The notes: generated from the letters alone by a model not told the origin. A stretch of 64,000 bases of DNA from Lawsonibacter celer (GCF_014281125.1 NZ_JACOEA010000001.1:868001-932000), one strand, 5' to 3'; positions 1-7,724 are shown, numbered from the stretch's first letter. Numbers and translations: made by a program.

Positions 1-512
1 AGGAAGGCGCTGCCATCGAAGGCACTATTGTGGGTGCGGTTAAGCGCGGTGAGAAAACTACCGTCTATAACAGCCCTGATTTTTCCGTTCAGATTTACGC
101 TGGTGACAGCGGAACCGGCTGGGACGAGTACAGCAGCCCTGCCGGCCACTGGCTGTGTGCTTCCGCATCCATCAACACCACCACTATCGTCGGTATGGCC
201 GACAGCCTTGGCATGAAGATAGAGCTTTACCAAGGTGACACACCGGTGGCCACTTGGACCTCCGAGGGCGAGAAGTGGAATGCCTGGAAAACGGCATACG
301 GCTCTTATGGTTATGGCACCATTGAGTGCTACTTCCCCTCCACCGATGTCACAGAAGTCCGAGTGGGCAACATCATTACCGACGACGAGGCTGACATCAA
401 AATGGACGCTGACTTTGACCACAGTGACGATTACAGCACCCTGCGATTGGTAGCTACTCTGACTCTGGACGCTACCACCTCTTATGTCTCTCAGTGGGAA
501 CTGTCTGTATAA
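1..512 (+). CDS. C-terminal part of unrecognised protein (5' end outside window)
   Basis: The reading frame is open from base 3 and ends at TAA 510-512, followed directly by a second TAA. A GTG at 30 could start translation, but no ribosome binding site precedes it, so I treat this as the tail of a longer gene. The visible part (about 169 residues) is acidic, rich in Thr, Ser, Tyr and Trp, and alternates polar and hydrophobic residues like a beta-sandwich domain of a surface or secreted protein. No family was recognised and there is no transmembrane segment. A strong terminator follows, so it is transcriptionally separate from the ribosomal operon. Confidence 0.6.
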   Translation, partial: EGAAIEGTIVGAVKRGEKTTVYNSPDFSVQIYAGDSGTGWDEYSSPAGHWLCASASINTTTIVGMADSLGMKIELYQGDTPVATWTSEGEKWNAWKTAYGSYGYGTIECYFPSTDVTEVRVGNIITDDEADIKMDADFDHSDDYSTLRLVATLTLDATTSYVSQWELSV

Positions 513-524
513 TAACTCATGGAG

Positions 525-562
525 AAACAGGGCGGGAAATTCTTCTTCCCGCCCTGTTTTTG
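525..562 (+). terminator. Rho-independent terminator
   Basis: A 14-bp stem (525-538 with 546-559) with a 7-base loop runs into TTTTT. It ends the upstream unknown gene. Confidence 0.85.
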
Positions 563-585
563 TCCCCCATATGACCAAAAATAGA

Positions 586-614
586 TTGACATTTATTTTC
601 CACTATGATAAACT
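586..614 (+). promoter_or_regulatory. Promoter of rpmG-secE-nusG-rplK-rplA
   Basis: TTGACA at 586-591, a 17-bp spacer and TAAACT at 609-614. It is the only good sigma-A promoter ahead of the operon and leaves a leader of about 220 nt before rpmG. Confidence 0.75.
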
Positions 615-619
615 ACCAT

Positions 620-835
620 CACCTATGAAAAAGGGCTCTTTTTTTGTGCGCATTTTTACGGTGTGATGACGCACAAAACCCTTCCTCCAATGTGAGACAT
701 AGGGAGGCAAGCTTGCCGAATCCGCACCGTGACGACAGTAAGGCGCGTGAAACCGCGCCTGTGCGTTGCTGGATTCGGCTCAGGCCGCATCCGGCATTTT
801 TTATGCCTGCGGTCAACAAATGAAGGAGGTGCCGA
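620..835 (+). promoter_or_regulatory. Structured 5' leader of rpmG operon
   Basis: No gene is seen here. The leader can form TTTTGTGCG/CGCACAAAA (about 649-680), then a long-range helix of GCCGAATCC (715-723) with GGATTCGGC (771-779) that encloses an inner AGGCGCG/CGCGCCT hairpin. No U-tract follows, so it is not an obvious terminator. I do not recognise a named class. Confidence 0.45.
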
Positions 836-839
836 ACAC

Positions 840-1004
840 ATGGCAAAGGTTGGTTCCCGGGTGAAAATCACGCTCCGCTGCTCCGAGTGCAAGCAGAGGA
901 ACTACAACACCACCAAGAACAAGAAGAATTCCCCTGACCGTCTGGAGATGAACAAGTACTGCCCCTTCTGCAGAAAGCACACGGTTCACAATGAAACCAA
1001 GTAA
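840..1004 (+). CDS. rpmG: 50S ribosomal protein L33
   Basis: A 54-residue protein of the large ribosomal subunit. It has the zinc-ribbon type of L33: one CxxC pair near residues 15-18 (CSEC) and a second at residues 40-43 (CPFC), with a basic KNKKN stretch between. AAGGAGGTG stands 8 bases before the ATG. It is first in the rpmG-secE-nusG-rplK-rplA operon, a conserved Firmicutes order. Having the four cysteines makes it the zinc-containing form. Confidence 0.95.
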   Translation: MAKVGSRVKITLRCSECKQRNYNTTKNKKNSPDRLEMNKYCPFCRKHTVHNETK

Positions 1005-1046
1005 TGAGCGCTGCAAACGCCTCAGGAGAAAGAAGGGTTAAACTGA

Positions 1047-1334
1047 ATGTCTGAAAACGAGAAGCTCCAGCAGACCTCCAAGGAGGACAAGGCTGCCAAG
1101 AGCAAAAAGGACGCCAAGAAGTCCAAGCCCAGCGTATTCGCCCGCATCGGCAAATGGTTCAAGGATATGAAGGCCGAGCTGAAGAAGGTCGTATGGCCCA
1201 CTGGCAAGCAGACCGTCAACAACACCGTGGTCGTCATTGTCTGCTGCATCGTGGTCGGCATCTGCATCTGGGTGTTCGACGCACTGGCCGGCGGCGTGAT
1301 CAGCGCTCTGCTTGCCCTGTTCGGTAAGGGTTAA
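1047..1334 (+). CDS. secE: Preprotein translocase subunit SecE
   Basis: A 95-residue single-pass subunit of the SecYEG channel. The N-terminal 35 residues are Lys/Glu-rich, followed by the amphipathic helix typical of SecE (FKDMKAELKKVVWPT at about 39-53) and one hydrophobic segment around residues 60-82. It lies 42 bp after rpmG and 12 bp before nusG, as usual. The length fits the short, one-TM SecE of Gram-positives. Confidence 0.95.
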   Translation: MSENEKLQQTSKEDKAAKSKKDAKKSKPSVFARIGKWFKDMKAELKKVVWPTGKQTVNNTVVVIVCCIVVGICIWVFDALAGGVISALLALFGKG

Positions 1335-1346
1335 GGGTGCGGCGAC

Positions 1347-1871
1347 ATGTCTGATAACGCGAAGTGGTATGTAGCGCATACCTATTCCGGTTATGAAAAC
1401 ACCGTGGCCGCTTCCATTGAGAAGGCCGTGGAGAACCGCGGCCTGCGTGATCTGATCCACGAGGTCAGCATCCCCATGGAGACGGTGACCGAAATTACCG
1501 ACAACGGCCCCAAGACTGTGGAGCGCAAGGTGTTCCCCGGCTATGTGCTGGTGAAGATGGTGATGACGGACGAGACATGGCACCTGGTGCGCAATGTCCG
1601 CGGCGTCACCGGCTTTGTGGGCTCCGGCAACAAGGCCATCCCCCTCACGGAGGATGAAATTGCCTCCCTCGGCGTGGAAAAGCGCGAGGTCGTGGTGGGC
1701 TATCAGGTGGGCGACAATGTCAAGATTACCGACGGCGCCCTGGAGTCCTTCCTGGGCACTGTGGAGGAGATCGATCTGGACCGCAGCAAGGTCCGTGTAG
1801 TGGTCTCCATGTTCGGCCGTGAGACCCCTGTCGAGCTGGAGCTCGACCAGATCGAGCCTGTAGAGGGCTGA
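1347..1871 (+). CDS. nusG: Transcription termination/antitermination factor NusG
   Basis: A 174-residue cytoplasmic factor that binds RNA polymerase and modulates pausing and termination. The NGN domain starts at AKWYVAHTYSGYE (residues 5-17) and contains the conserved FPGYVLVKM stretch. The C-terminal KOW domain lies in about the last 50 residues (VKITDGALESFLGTVEEID). The start overlaps the end of the secE spacer and the length is normal for the family. Confidence 0.97.
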   Translation: MSDNAKWYVAHTYSGYENTVAASIEKAVENRGLRDLIHEVSIPMETVTEITDNGPKTVERKVFPGYVLVKMVMTDETWHLVRNVRGVTGFVGSGNKAIPLTEDEIASLGVEKREVVVGYQVGDNVKITDGALESFLGTVEEIDLDRSKVRVVVSMFGRETPVELELDQIEPVEG

Positions 1872-1941
1872 TTTTCCCCCGCACGTGGGAGGCGTTTTTA
1901 CGCCGTTCCAACCACATTTATCGTAGGAGGTGCTGTTTCAA

Positions 1942-2367
1942 ATGGCACAGAAAGTAACTGGTTTCGTAAAACTGCAGATTCCGGCGGGCAAGGCGACTCC
2001 CGCTCCCCCCGTCGGCCCCGCCCTTGGTCAGCACGGCGTGAACATCGCCGCTTTCACCAAGGAATTCAATGAGCGCACCAAGAACGAGGCTGGCATGATC
2101 ATCCCCGTAGTGATCACCGTCTACGCCGACCGTTCCTTTACCTTTATTACCAAGACTCCCCCCGCCGCCGTGCTGATTAAGAAGGCCTGCAACATCGAGA
2201 CGGCCTCCGGCGTGCCCAACAAGAACAAGGTGGCCACCATCAGCAAGGAAGATGTGCGCAAGATCGCCGAGCTCAAGATGCCCGACCTGAATGCCGGCAG
2301 CATTGAGGCCGCCATGAGCATGATCGCCGGCACCGCCCGTTCCATGGGCATTGTGGTCGGTGAGTAA
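1942..2367 (+). CDS. rplK: 50S ribosomal protein L11
   Basis: A 141-residue L11, part of the GTPase-associated centre. It begins [18 protein letters not shown] and has the proline-rich NTD ([14 protein letters not shown]), then a C-terminal rRNA-binding domain. The ATG at 1942 was chosen over an in-frame GTG at 1930, because that GTG lies inside the AGGAGGTG ribosome binding site and L11 proteins start at MAQK or MAKK. rplA follows after 14 bp. Confidence 0.97.
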   Translation: MAQKVTGFVKLQIPAGKATPAPPVGPALGQHGVNIAAFTKEFNERTKNEAGMIIPVVITVYADRSFTFITKTPPAAVLIKKACNIETASGVPNKNKVATISKEDVRKIAELKMPDLNAGSIEAAMSMIAGTARSMGIVVGE

Positions 2368-2381
2368 GGAGGGAATCAGGA

Positions 2382-3074
2382 ATGTTTAGAGGAAAGAAAT
2401 ATCAGGACGCGTCCAAACAGATTGACCGCGCCAACCTGTACGATACCACCGAGGCCATGGACCTGGTGGTCAAGACCGCTGCCGCCAAGTTTGACGAGAC
2501 CGTTGAGCTGCATGTGAAGCTGGGCGTGGACTCCCGTCACGCCGACCAGCAGGTCCGCGGCGCCATCGTGCTGCCCCATGGCACCGGTAAGACCCAGCGG
2601 GTGCTGGTCTTCGCCAAGGGCGACAAGGCCGAGGCCGCCAAGGCCGCCGGCGCGGACTTTGTGGGCGAGATGGACCTGGTGGAGAAGATTCAGAAGGAAA
2701 ACTGGTTTGACTACGACGTGGTCGTGGCCTCTCCCGACATGATGGGCGTGGTAGGCCGTCTGGGTAAGGTTCTCGGCCCCAAGGGCCTGATGCCCTCCCC
2801 CAAGGCCGGCACCGTCACTCCCGATGTGGCCAAGGCCGTCACCGAGATCAAGGCCGGTAAGGTGGAGTACCGTCTGGACAAGACCAACATCATCCACTGC
2901 CCCATCGGTAAGGTCTCCTTCGGCGCTGAGAAGCTCACCGAGAACTTCAACGCTCTGATGGGCGCCATTGTCAAGGCCAAGCCCTCCGCCGCCAAGGGCC
3001 AGTATATCCGTTCCTGCGTTGTGGCCTCCACCATGGGCCCCGGCGTCAAGGTCAACGGCGCCAAGCTGATGTAA
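2382..3074 (+). CDS. rplA: 50S ribosomal protein L1
   Basis: A 230-residue L1-stalk protein. The conserved stretch [18 protein letters not shown] lies at about residues 127-144, and the C-terminal 'MGPGVKVN' ends the protein. L1 is the usual translational repressor of rplK-rplA. This is the last gene of the first transcription unit; a hairpin-rich intergenic stretch and a new promoter follow. Confidence 0.97.
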   Translation: MFRGKKYQDASKQIDRANLYDTTEAMDLVVKTAAAKFDETVELHVKLGVDSRHADQQVRGAIVLPHGTGKTQRVLVFAKGDKAEAAKAAGADFVGEMDLVEKIQKENWFDYDVVVASPDMMGVVGRLGKVLGPKGLMPSPKAGTVTPDVAKAVTEIKAGKVEYRLDKTNIIHCPIGKVSFGAEKLTENFNALMGAIVKAKPSAAKGQYIRSCVVASTMGPGVKVNGAKLM

Positions 3075-3350
3075 TCAAAAGCGCGGAGCTTAGGCGCATA
3101 GAGGCGCTAAGCCAGCCCGCAGACCGAAAAACAGGTGAAGGGCCGCAGGCCCTGAGCGGCATTTTCGGCGCAGGGCGTACTTAGCGCCTCGGCCATGCGC
3201 CCAAACCACAGCGCGACTAAAAGTGTCGTCCAGGGGGGCTAAGTCTCCCCCCTGGATACCAAACTGCCGCCAGCGGCAGAATTCTGCGGGGTTTTTTGGG
3301 GGTGTCCTCCCATTCCTCTGCAAAAAACATCAATTTTGTGCAGGTCCTTC
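3075..3350. other. Hairpin-rich intergenic region, no gene
   Basis: Several inverted repeats are visible: CCAGGGGGG with CCCCCCTGG (about 3231-3255), CTGCCGC with GCGGCAG (about 3265-3282), and GGGCC/GGCCC-type arms near 3138-3152. TAGGCGC and GCGCTA also recur. A GGGGTTTTTTGGGG stretch at about 3291-3302 follows the second hairpin, so the last hairpin may terminate rplK-rplA transcription. The rest resembles an interspersed palindromic repeat; no open reading frame is credible. Confidence 0.45.
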
Positions 3351-3379
3351 TTGACATTGCCTGTCCAAATTGATATAAT
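3351..3379 (+). promoter_or_regulatory. Promoter of rplJ-rplL
   Basis: A perfect consensus: TTGACA at 3351-3356, a 17-bp spacer and TATAAT at 3374-3379. Confidence 0.92.
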
Positions 3380-3384
3380 ACCAT

Positions 3385-3492
3385 TCGTATTCAAAGACAG
3401 CGGGCATCTGTAAGTCCCGCCGAGAATGCAGTATATGGGTTTTCCTGTGCTGTTTTGCGTCTTTGGATGCGAAACAGCATTTCATTTTTCTG
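3385..3492 (+). promoter_or_regulatory. Ribosomal protein L10 leader
   Basis: The leader between the promoter and rplJ contains AAGTCCCGCCGAG-type sequence (about 3412-3424), which I recognise from Firmicutes L10 leaders. It ends in a terminator hairpin (3449-3478, TTTG loop) with a T-rich tail. Established role of the class: the L10(L12) complex binds the leader RNA and attenuates rplJ-rplL. The assignment is by pattern and position, not by a covariance-model search. Confidence 0.8.
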
Positions 3493-3506
3493 GAGGTGAA
3501 TCTATC

Positions 3507-4040
3507 ATGCCTAACGCAAAGGTTCTCAGTGAGAAGCAGGCTATCGTGGCTGAGCTGACCGAGAAGATCAAGACCGCCAGCAGCGGCGTGCTTGTGGACT
3601 ACAAGGGCATCACCGTGGCCGAGGATACCGCTCTGCGCGCCGAGTGCCGCAAGAACGAGCTCGACTACGCCGTGGTGAAGAACACCCTGGCCCGCTTTGC
3701 CGTCAACAACTGCGGCCTGGAGGAGATCGACCCCGTTCTCAACGGCACCACTTCTATGGCCCTGTCTCACGGCGATCCCATCGCTCCCATGCGCGTCATC
3801 AACAAGTTTGCCAAGCAATTCAACGGCGTTAAGTTCACCATTAAGGCCGGCTTTATGGACGGCAAGGTGCTCTCCCTGGACGAGATCATGGCCTTGGCCG
3901 AGCTGCCTTCCAAGGAGGTTCTGCAGGCGCAGGTCCTGGGCACCATGCTGGCCCCCATCACCAGCCTGGCTATTGTCCTGAAGGCCATCGCCGAGGAGAA
4001 GGGCGGCTTCGTGGAGGCCGAGGCTCCCGCCGCCGAGTAA
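3507..4040 (+). CDS. rplJ: 50S ribosomal protein L10
   Basis: A 177-residue stalk-base protein that anchors L7/L12 dimers. It starts MPNAKVLSEKQAIVAEL, and the 'GVLVDYKGITVAEDT' stretch is typical of the rRNA-binding domain. The C-terminal helix carrying the L12-binding segment is present. TGGAGGTGAA precedes the ATG at 3507. Upstream in-frame ATGs (3426, 3435) lie inside the leader structure and were rejected. Confidence 0.97.
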   Translation: MPNAKVLSEKQAIVAELTEKIKTASSGVLVDYKGITVAEDTALRAECRKNELDYAVVKNTLARFAVNNCGLEEIDPVLNGTTSMALSHGDPIAPMRVINKFAKQFNGVKFTIKAGFMDGKVLSLDEIMALAELPSKEVLQAQVLGTMLAPITSLAIVLKAIAEEKGGFVEAEAPAAE

Positions 4041-4113
4041 GTTCCCATCCCGCCGGGCGCAGTGCCGCCCGCACATTTGACTGAAAGACAACAATTTTAG
4101 GAGGTAACATATT

Positions 4114-4488
<375 letters not shown>

Positions 4489-4504
4489 GAATTTCCCAGA
4501 TTTA

Positions 4505-4535
4505 ACCCCCGAGCGGCTTTCCGCTCGGGGGTTTC
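4505..4535 (+). terminator. Terminator now following intact rplL
   Basis: Eleven-bp stem CCCCCGAGCGG/CCGCTCGGGGG with a CTTT loop, then TTT. It lies inside the cassette and would end both rplJL transcription and, in reverse, the minus-strand cassette genes. Confidence 0.8.
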
Positions 4536-4542
4536 CGTTCCC

Positions 4543-4908
4543 TCACGCTCCCCCCTCTCTGCCAACACCAGCCTTTTCATCATCGCACATACGTTCTATT
4601 CCGTCAACCAGAAACCGGTATTGTGATACCCCCTTTGCAGCCGCAGCCGCCTTTACCCGCTCGGCCAAGCCCCTCGGCACGTGCGCACCCACCAGTACAC
4701 GCCGCTTTGCGTCCGTCCTCTTGTCGCTGTCCTGCCGGGCCATTGCCCGCCCCCGCGCCGCTACGATGTTCGTTACCAGGCCCATCCAGTCCTTTCCAGC
4801 AGGCCGTAGCGCCCCCTCCAAGGCAACGGCCACAGCCTCCCTTTCTTCCGCGCTCATGGCCTCCAGGCCGCGCTTGTAGCGGGCCAGCTTGCGTTCAAAA
4901 TCTGTCAT
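4543..4908 (-). CDS. Small ribbon-helix-helix-type protein
   Basis: A 121-residue basic/acidic protein of unknown function. Residues 69-107 fit a ribbon-helix-helix DNA-binding fold: a short beta strand (RRVLVGAHVP), a helix (RGLAERVKAAAAAKG), the VS turn and a second helix (QYRFLVDGIERM). Residues 1-60 form charged helices (MTDFERKLARYKRGLEAM). A good ribosome binding site (AAAGGGG, 5 bases before ATG) supports translation from 4908. It is the last gene of the cassette on the minus strand. Its partner is inferred to be the HNH gene, either as repressor of the cassette or as a recombination accessory factor. The RHH call is by pattern. Confidence 0.6.
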   Translation of the reverse strand: MTDFERKLARYKRGLEAMSAEEREAVAVALEGALRPAGKDWMGLVTNIVAARGRAMARQDSDKRTDAKRRVLVGAHVPRGLAERVKAAAAAKGVSQYRFLVDGIERMCDDEKAGVGREGGA

Positions 4909-5540
4909 ATTAACCCCTTTCTTGTCGGTATGTCATAAGGCCCCAGGCCCGGAATCCCTTGCGGCGCAATAGGTTTCGTTTTCCTGAACCGCACGCGCGC
5001 CGGGCGGGGCGGAGGCGAACAGGGGCGGCAGCGCCGCCCCAGCCCCGCCCGGCGGGAGGAGCCCGGACCCGCGCAGCGGGGCCCGAAGGGCGCAGCGCAG
5101 GGGGCCCCGCTGAGGCCCAGGGCGCGCAGCGGGGAGGCCGCAGCAGCCCAAGGGCGAGTCACGAAGCCCGCAGCGGCGCGCAGGCCGACCCCAAGCGCCA
5201 TGGGCCGCACCCGGCGCGGCCCGCAAGGGCCAGGAGCCGGGACAGCGGGGGGCGCGCGAAGCCGGGCGACGGGCGAGGCCAGGCGGCGACAGCCCGAGGC
5301 CAGCGGAGCGAGCCCTAGCGAGCACAGCGGCGACCGCGCAGCGGGCGGGCCGAAGCCCGCAGGGCGGCAACGAAGGGGCGCGCCAGGGCCCCGCAGCGCC
5401 GCCCGGAGGGGCCGACGGGGCCGAGCATTCCGCCGACGTGCCGAGGCACGAGGCACAACCGGACGGGGTGCCCCCCGGAGTGGGGGCGGGGTCCCCGAAC
5501 GGTGCCATCCCCAAACGGTGATGTTCAGACCGGGGCCGCA
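4909..5540. other. Extremely GC-rich, non-coding-looking region of the cassette
   Basis: About 600 bp (roughly 4960-5530) are almost free of A/T, so all six frames are largely open and none looks like protein (Arg/Ala/Gly/Pro only). The heptamer CGCAGCG occurs at 5072, 5091, 5125, 5169, 5337 and 5392. Perfect hairpins exist, for example GGGC-CGAA-GCCC near 5347-5358, which on the minus-strand transcript is a UUCG tetraloop. It lies between the HNH gene and the RHH gene on the minus strand, so a large structured RNA or an untranslated mRNA spacer is possible. A degenerate or repeat-expanded sequence is the alternative. Confidence 0.5.
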
Positions 5541-5846
5541 TCATCGCGGCCCGGCCCTCCACGGATTCCAGTCCGGGGCGTAGTAGTCCGCCAGGTACTC
5601 CACTACGGCCTGCTCTATGTCCTCCCGGGTCACGTCCTGCCAGTCGTTAAGGTTCATGCCGTGGGCCATGGCGTGGCAGTCCGCGCACAGGCATATTAGG
5701 TTCTCTACGCTGTCTGTGCCCCCCTCAGAGCGCTTTACGCAGTGATGGACCTGGATGTACTTTGTGCTGTCACAAAGGGCGCAGCGGTAGCCCTCCCGCG
5801 CGTAGACGTACTTCCTTGTCCCCTTGCTGATTCCGGCTGAGATCAT
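5541..5846 (-). CDS. HNH endonuclease, small phage-type
   Basis: A 101-residue nuclease with the full zinc-finger HNH pattern: CxxC at 22/25, HH at 34/35, Asn49, then CxxCH at 54/57/58 and His62. 'YVYAREGYRCALC' and 'LCADCHAMAHG' are typical of phage and mobile-element HNH proteins; the C-terminus ends YYAPDWNPW. The ATG at 5846 has AAGGAGGG 6 bases upstream, preferred to a GTG at 5879. There is no RuvC, IscB or Cas9-type domain. It is first in the cassette's minus-strand cluster and is the best candidate for the activity that moves or maintains the cassette. Confidence 0.85.
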   Translation of the reverse strand: MISAGISKGTRKYVYAREGYRCALCDSTKYIQVHHCVKRSEGGTDSVENLICLCADCHAMAHGMNLNDWQDVTREDIEQAVVEYLADYYAPDWNPWRAGPR

Positions 5847-6034
5847 CTCCAGCCCTCCTTTCCGCCCGTCGCCGGGCACCCAGCAGGACCACCGCCAGTC
5901 AAGGGCGCAAAGCGGGCGCAGCCTTTACCCTTGACCAGGTGGTACAATGGGAGCGCGGCGGCGGGCCTTGCTCCAGTCTGCCCCTTTTCCCTACGGCGTA
6001 AGCCGTATACCGTATCCTGGGGCGCAGCATGTGG
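5847..6034. other. Right part of cassette, no gene
   Basis: Non-coding. It contains a palindrome TACGGCGTAAGCCGTA at 5992-6007, 28 bp from the right repeat copy, and GGGCGCAAAGCGGGCGC near 5899-5920. The palindrome could be a recombinase or RHH-protein site; no clear promoter for the HNH gene was found. Confidence 0.35.
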
Positions 6035-6102
6035 CCAAGGACGAGGCCGAGGAGCTGAAGAAGAAGCTGGAGGAAGTCGGCGCCAAGGTGGAGCTGAAGT
6101 AA
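6035..6102 (+). repeat. 68-bp direct repeat, right copy (orphan rplL 3' end)
   Basis: An exact copy of 4421-4488, encoding the last 21 residues and stop of L7/L12 in isolation, with no start codon or ribosome binding site. It is followed by what was probably the original rplL terminator. This is the expected scar of site-specific insertion into a gene end. Confidence 0.9.
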
Positions 6103-6123
6103 TCCATTTTCTCCAAACTGTTG

Positions 6124-6159
6124 AGGTGGGCGCATCCGAATGGATGCGCCCACCTTTTT
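6124..6159 (+). terminator. Probable ancestral rplL terminator
   Basis: A 13-bp perfect stem (6125-6137 with 6142-6154), GAAT loop and TTTTT, 23 bp after the orphan rplL stop codon. Confidence 0.85.
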
Positions 6160-6175
6160 GTAACCGGACTTGTCG

Positions 6176-6204
6176 TTGTCAAAGGTCGGAATAGGGCTTA
6201 TAAT
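6176..6204 (+). promoter_or_regulatory. Promoter of the 6243 gene
   Basis: TTGTCA at 6176-6181, 17-bp spacer and TATAAT at 6199-6204. Confidence 0.75.
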
Positions 6205-6242
6205 GGTATAAAAAGTGACCTTTTCCATGGGAGTGTGTTTTG

Positions 6243-7052
6243 ATGAAAAAGAGATGTCTTGGGCTGTTCCTTCTCCTGAACATATTCCTGGGCCTTTCCG
6301 CTCCCGCTCTGGCTCTGGCGCCCCCTTCTCTGCAGTTAAACGGCACTGTTGTGGACGTGCGTCTCGTTCTGAAGGACAGAAGGGCCTACCTCCCCTGCCA
6401 GGATCTGATCGGCCTTTTGGACGCCGAGGCCGAATACCGCGCTGCTGACAAAACCATTATTGTCACTCGCGACGGTGTTTCGGCTGCTCTGCCCGCCGCT
6501 TGCCGGGAGGGAGAGGTCCTCTATCTTCCGGTCAGGGCAGCCGCAGAGGGCTTGGGCTGCAGTGTTGGTTGGGACCGGGAGCATCCAACCGTGTTGATCG
6601 TAGACATTCCGTGTCTGGCCCCTGGCGGTGACATGCTTTCTCTGAAGCGTGCTTCCCTCTGTATGGGCGGCGTGCAGCCCCTCGAGGCGCCCGGCGCGTT
6701 ATTCCCCTGTCTCGTGGATACTCCAGAGGCGCTGATTCTCCGTGCAATTCCACTTACCAGCCAGACGGACTCCTGGCCGCTGGTCTGCGCTGCGGCACAG
6801 GCCCTGGCGGCTGGAAAGCGGGAACTTTATCTGTGCTCCGGCGATCTGCTTCTTCAGGCCTGCATAGAAACACCGGAAGCTCTGAGCTTATCCGTCTATT
6901 TTCCTCTGGAGTCCTTTGCCCCACCGGACACGCTCTCTCGTCTGGGTCCTGCCGGAGAAGAAGCCCGTCTTGTGCTTGCCCTGTCCGATGGTCAGGTCAC
7001 GGCGCAGTGCACGGCAGGCTCCTTCTGTATATCAGCGGCTTACGCCGCATAA
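6243..7052 (+). CDS. Secreted protein with copper-amine-oxidase-N-like domain
   Basis: A 269-residue exported protein. A signal peptide (MKKRCLGLFLLLNIFLGLSA, cleavage after ALA) is followed by a domain with the pattern LQLNGTVVDV...RRAYLPCQDLIGLLDAEAEY...TIIVTRDG, then LYLPVRAAAEGLGCSVGWD. This is the stalk-type repeat called copper amine oxidase N-terminal domain in Firmicutes cell-wall proteins. The C-terminal half is not recognised and there is no catalytic amine oxidase domain. GGGAGTG precedes the ATG; a TTG one codon earlier was rejected. Nearby CsaB-like pyruvylation genes fit an SLH-type surface. Confidence 0.7.
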   Translation: MKKRCLGLFLLLNIFLGLSAPALALAPPSLQLNGTVVDVRLVLKDRRAYLPCQDLIGLLDAEAEYRAADKTIIVTRDGVSAALPAACREGEVLYLPVRAAAEGLGCSVGWDREHPTVLIVDIPCLAPGGDMLSLKRASLCMGGVQPLEAPGALFPCLVDTPEALILRAIPLTSQTDSWPLVCAAAQALAAGKRELYLCSGDLLLQACIETPEALSLSVYFPLESFAPPDTLSRLGPAGEEARLVLALSDGQVTAQCTAGSFCISAAYAA

Positions 7053-7086
7053 ACAACCCCCTTCGGGCCTGCCCGGAGGGGGTTGT
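7053..7086. terminator. Bidirectional terminator between convergent genes
   Basis: A long stem ACAACCCCC...GGGGGTTGT with an inner TTCGGGC/GCCCGGA helix separates the converging 6243 and 7096 genes. Confidence 0.75.
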
Positions 7087-7095
7087 CTCAAATGC

Positions 7096-7659
7096 TCAGG
7101 CCGTATCTTCCGCCGACCGTCTGGCTGCTGCCCATTTCCAGAGTAACCATACCGCCTGGCTGCAGATCAGTCCTACTGCGCAGCCGGCGATCACATCGCT
7201 GGGGTAATGGACTCCCACATAGAGGCGGGAGAAGCCCATCAGCGCCGCCAGCGCCACGCCCAGCACCTTCATCCAGCGGCAGGGCAGGGTTCGGCACCAC
7301 GCCCCCGCCGAGGCGAAGGCTGCGCAGGTGTGCCCGGAGGGAAAGGAATTGGGGTCCCGCTCCACCACCAGCGCCGTCAGCCCGGTCAGTACGGTCCACG
7401 GGCGCGCCCGGCCCACCAGGTGCTTGAGGATCACATTGGTACACAGCAGCCCCAGCAGCATCGCCAGGAGGGAGAGCCAGCCCGCCTTTCGCGTCCTTTT
7501 ATGACACAGCATCAGAAGGGAGAGCACAATCCACAGCATTCCCCCATTGCCCAACTGCGTATACAGCGAAAACAAGGGCGTGAGCAGAGCGCTGCGCAGG
7601 TTTTCCTGTATCCACAGCAATACGGCTCCATCCGCCGCAAGGAACCATTCCAACATCAT
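7096..7659 (-). CDS. PAP2-family membrane phosphatase
   Basis: A 187-residue membrane phosphatase, likely acting on undecaprenyl pyrophosphate or phosphatidic-acid-type lipids at the outer face. The three PAP2 motifs are present: KHLVGRARP, then PSGHT, then SRLYVGVHYPSD. They sit between about five hydrophobic segments, such as MLWIVLSLLMLC. Length and motif spacing match bacterial BcrC/PgpB-like proteins; the substrate cannot be assigned. It is downstream of a DUF4330-type gene from which a hairpin separates it. Confidence 0.88.
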   Translation of the reverse strand: MMLEWFLAADGAVLLWIQENLRSALLTPLFSLYTQLGNGGMLWIVLSLLMLCHKRTRKAGWLSLLAMLLGLLCTNVILKHLVGRARPWTVLTGLTALVVERDPNSFPSGHTCAAFASAGAWCRTLPCRWMKVLGVALAALMGFSRLYVGVHYPSDVIAGCAVGLICSQAVWLLWKWAAARRSAEDTA

Positions 7660-7676
7660 AAACTCCTAAAACAGGA

Positions 7677-7701
7677 GGGGCGGCGGGAAATCCGCCGCCC
7701 C
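7677..7701 (-). terminator. Hairpin downstream of the 7725 gene
   Basis: GGGGCGGCGG/CCGCCGCCCC stem with GAAAT loop; on the minus strand TCCTGTTTT follows. Confidence 0.65.
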
Positions 7702-7724
7702 CTATCGCTTCTCACAAGTGCAAT

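Noticed and set aside
512..1047. tRNA-Trp, often found near rpmG-secE in Firmicutes
   Set aside because: No cloverleaf or CCA-type end was seen in the leader or spacers. No tRNA or rRNA gene was found anywhere in the window.
4933..5583. Long open frames on both strands of the GC-rich cassette region (up to ~209 residues)
   Set aside because: Stop codons are rare here simply because A/T is nearly absent. Translations are Arg/Ala/Gly/Pro low-complexity in all frames, with no ribosome binding site of note.
6035..6102. Second rplL gene or rplL pseudogene by tandem duplication
   Set aside because: Only the last 68 bp are present and they are identical to the intact copy. Unrelated foreign-looking DNA lies between, which fits insertion better than decay of a duplicate gene.
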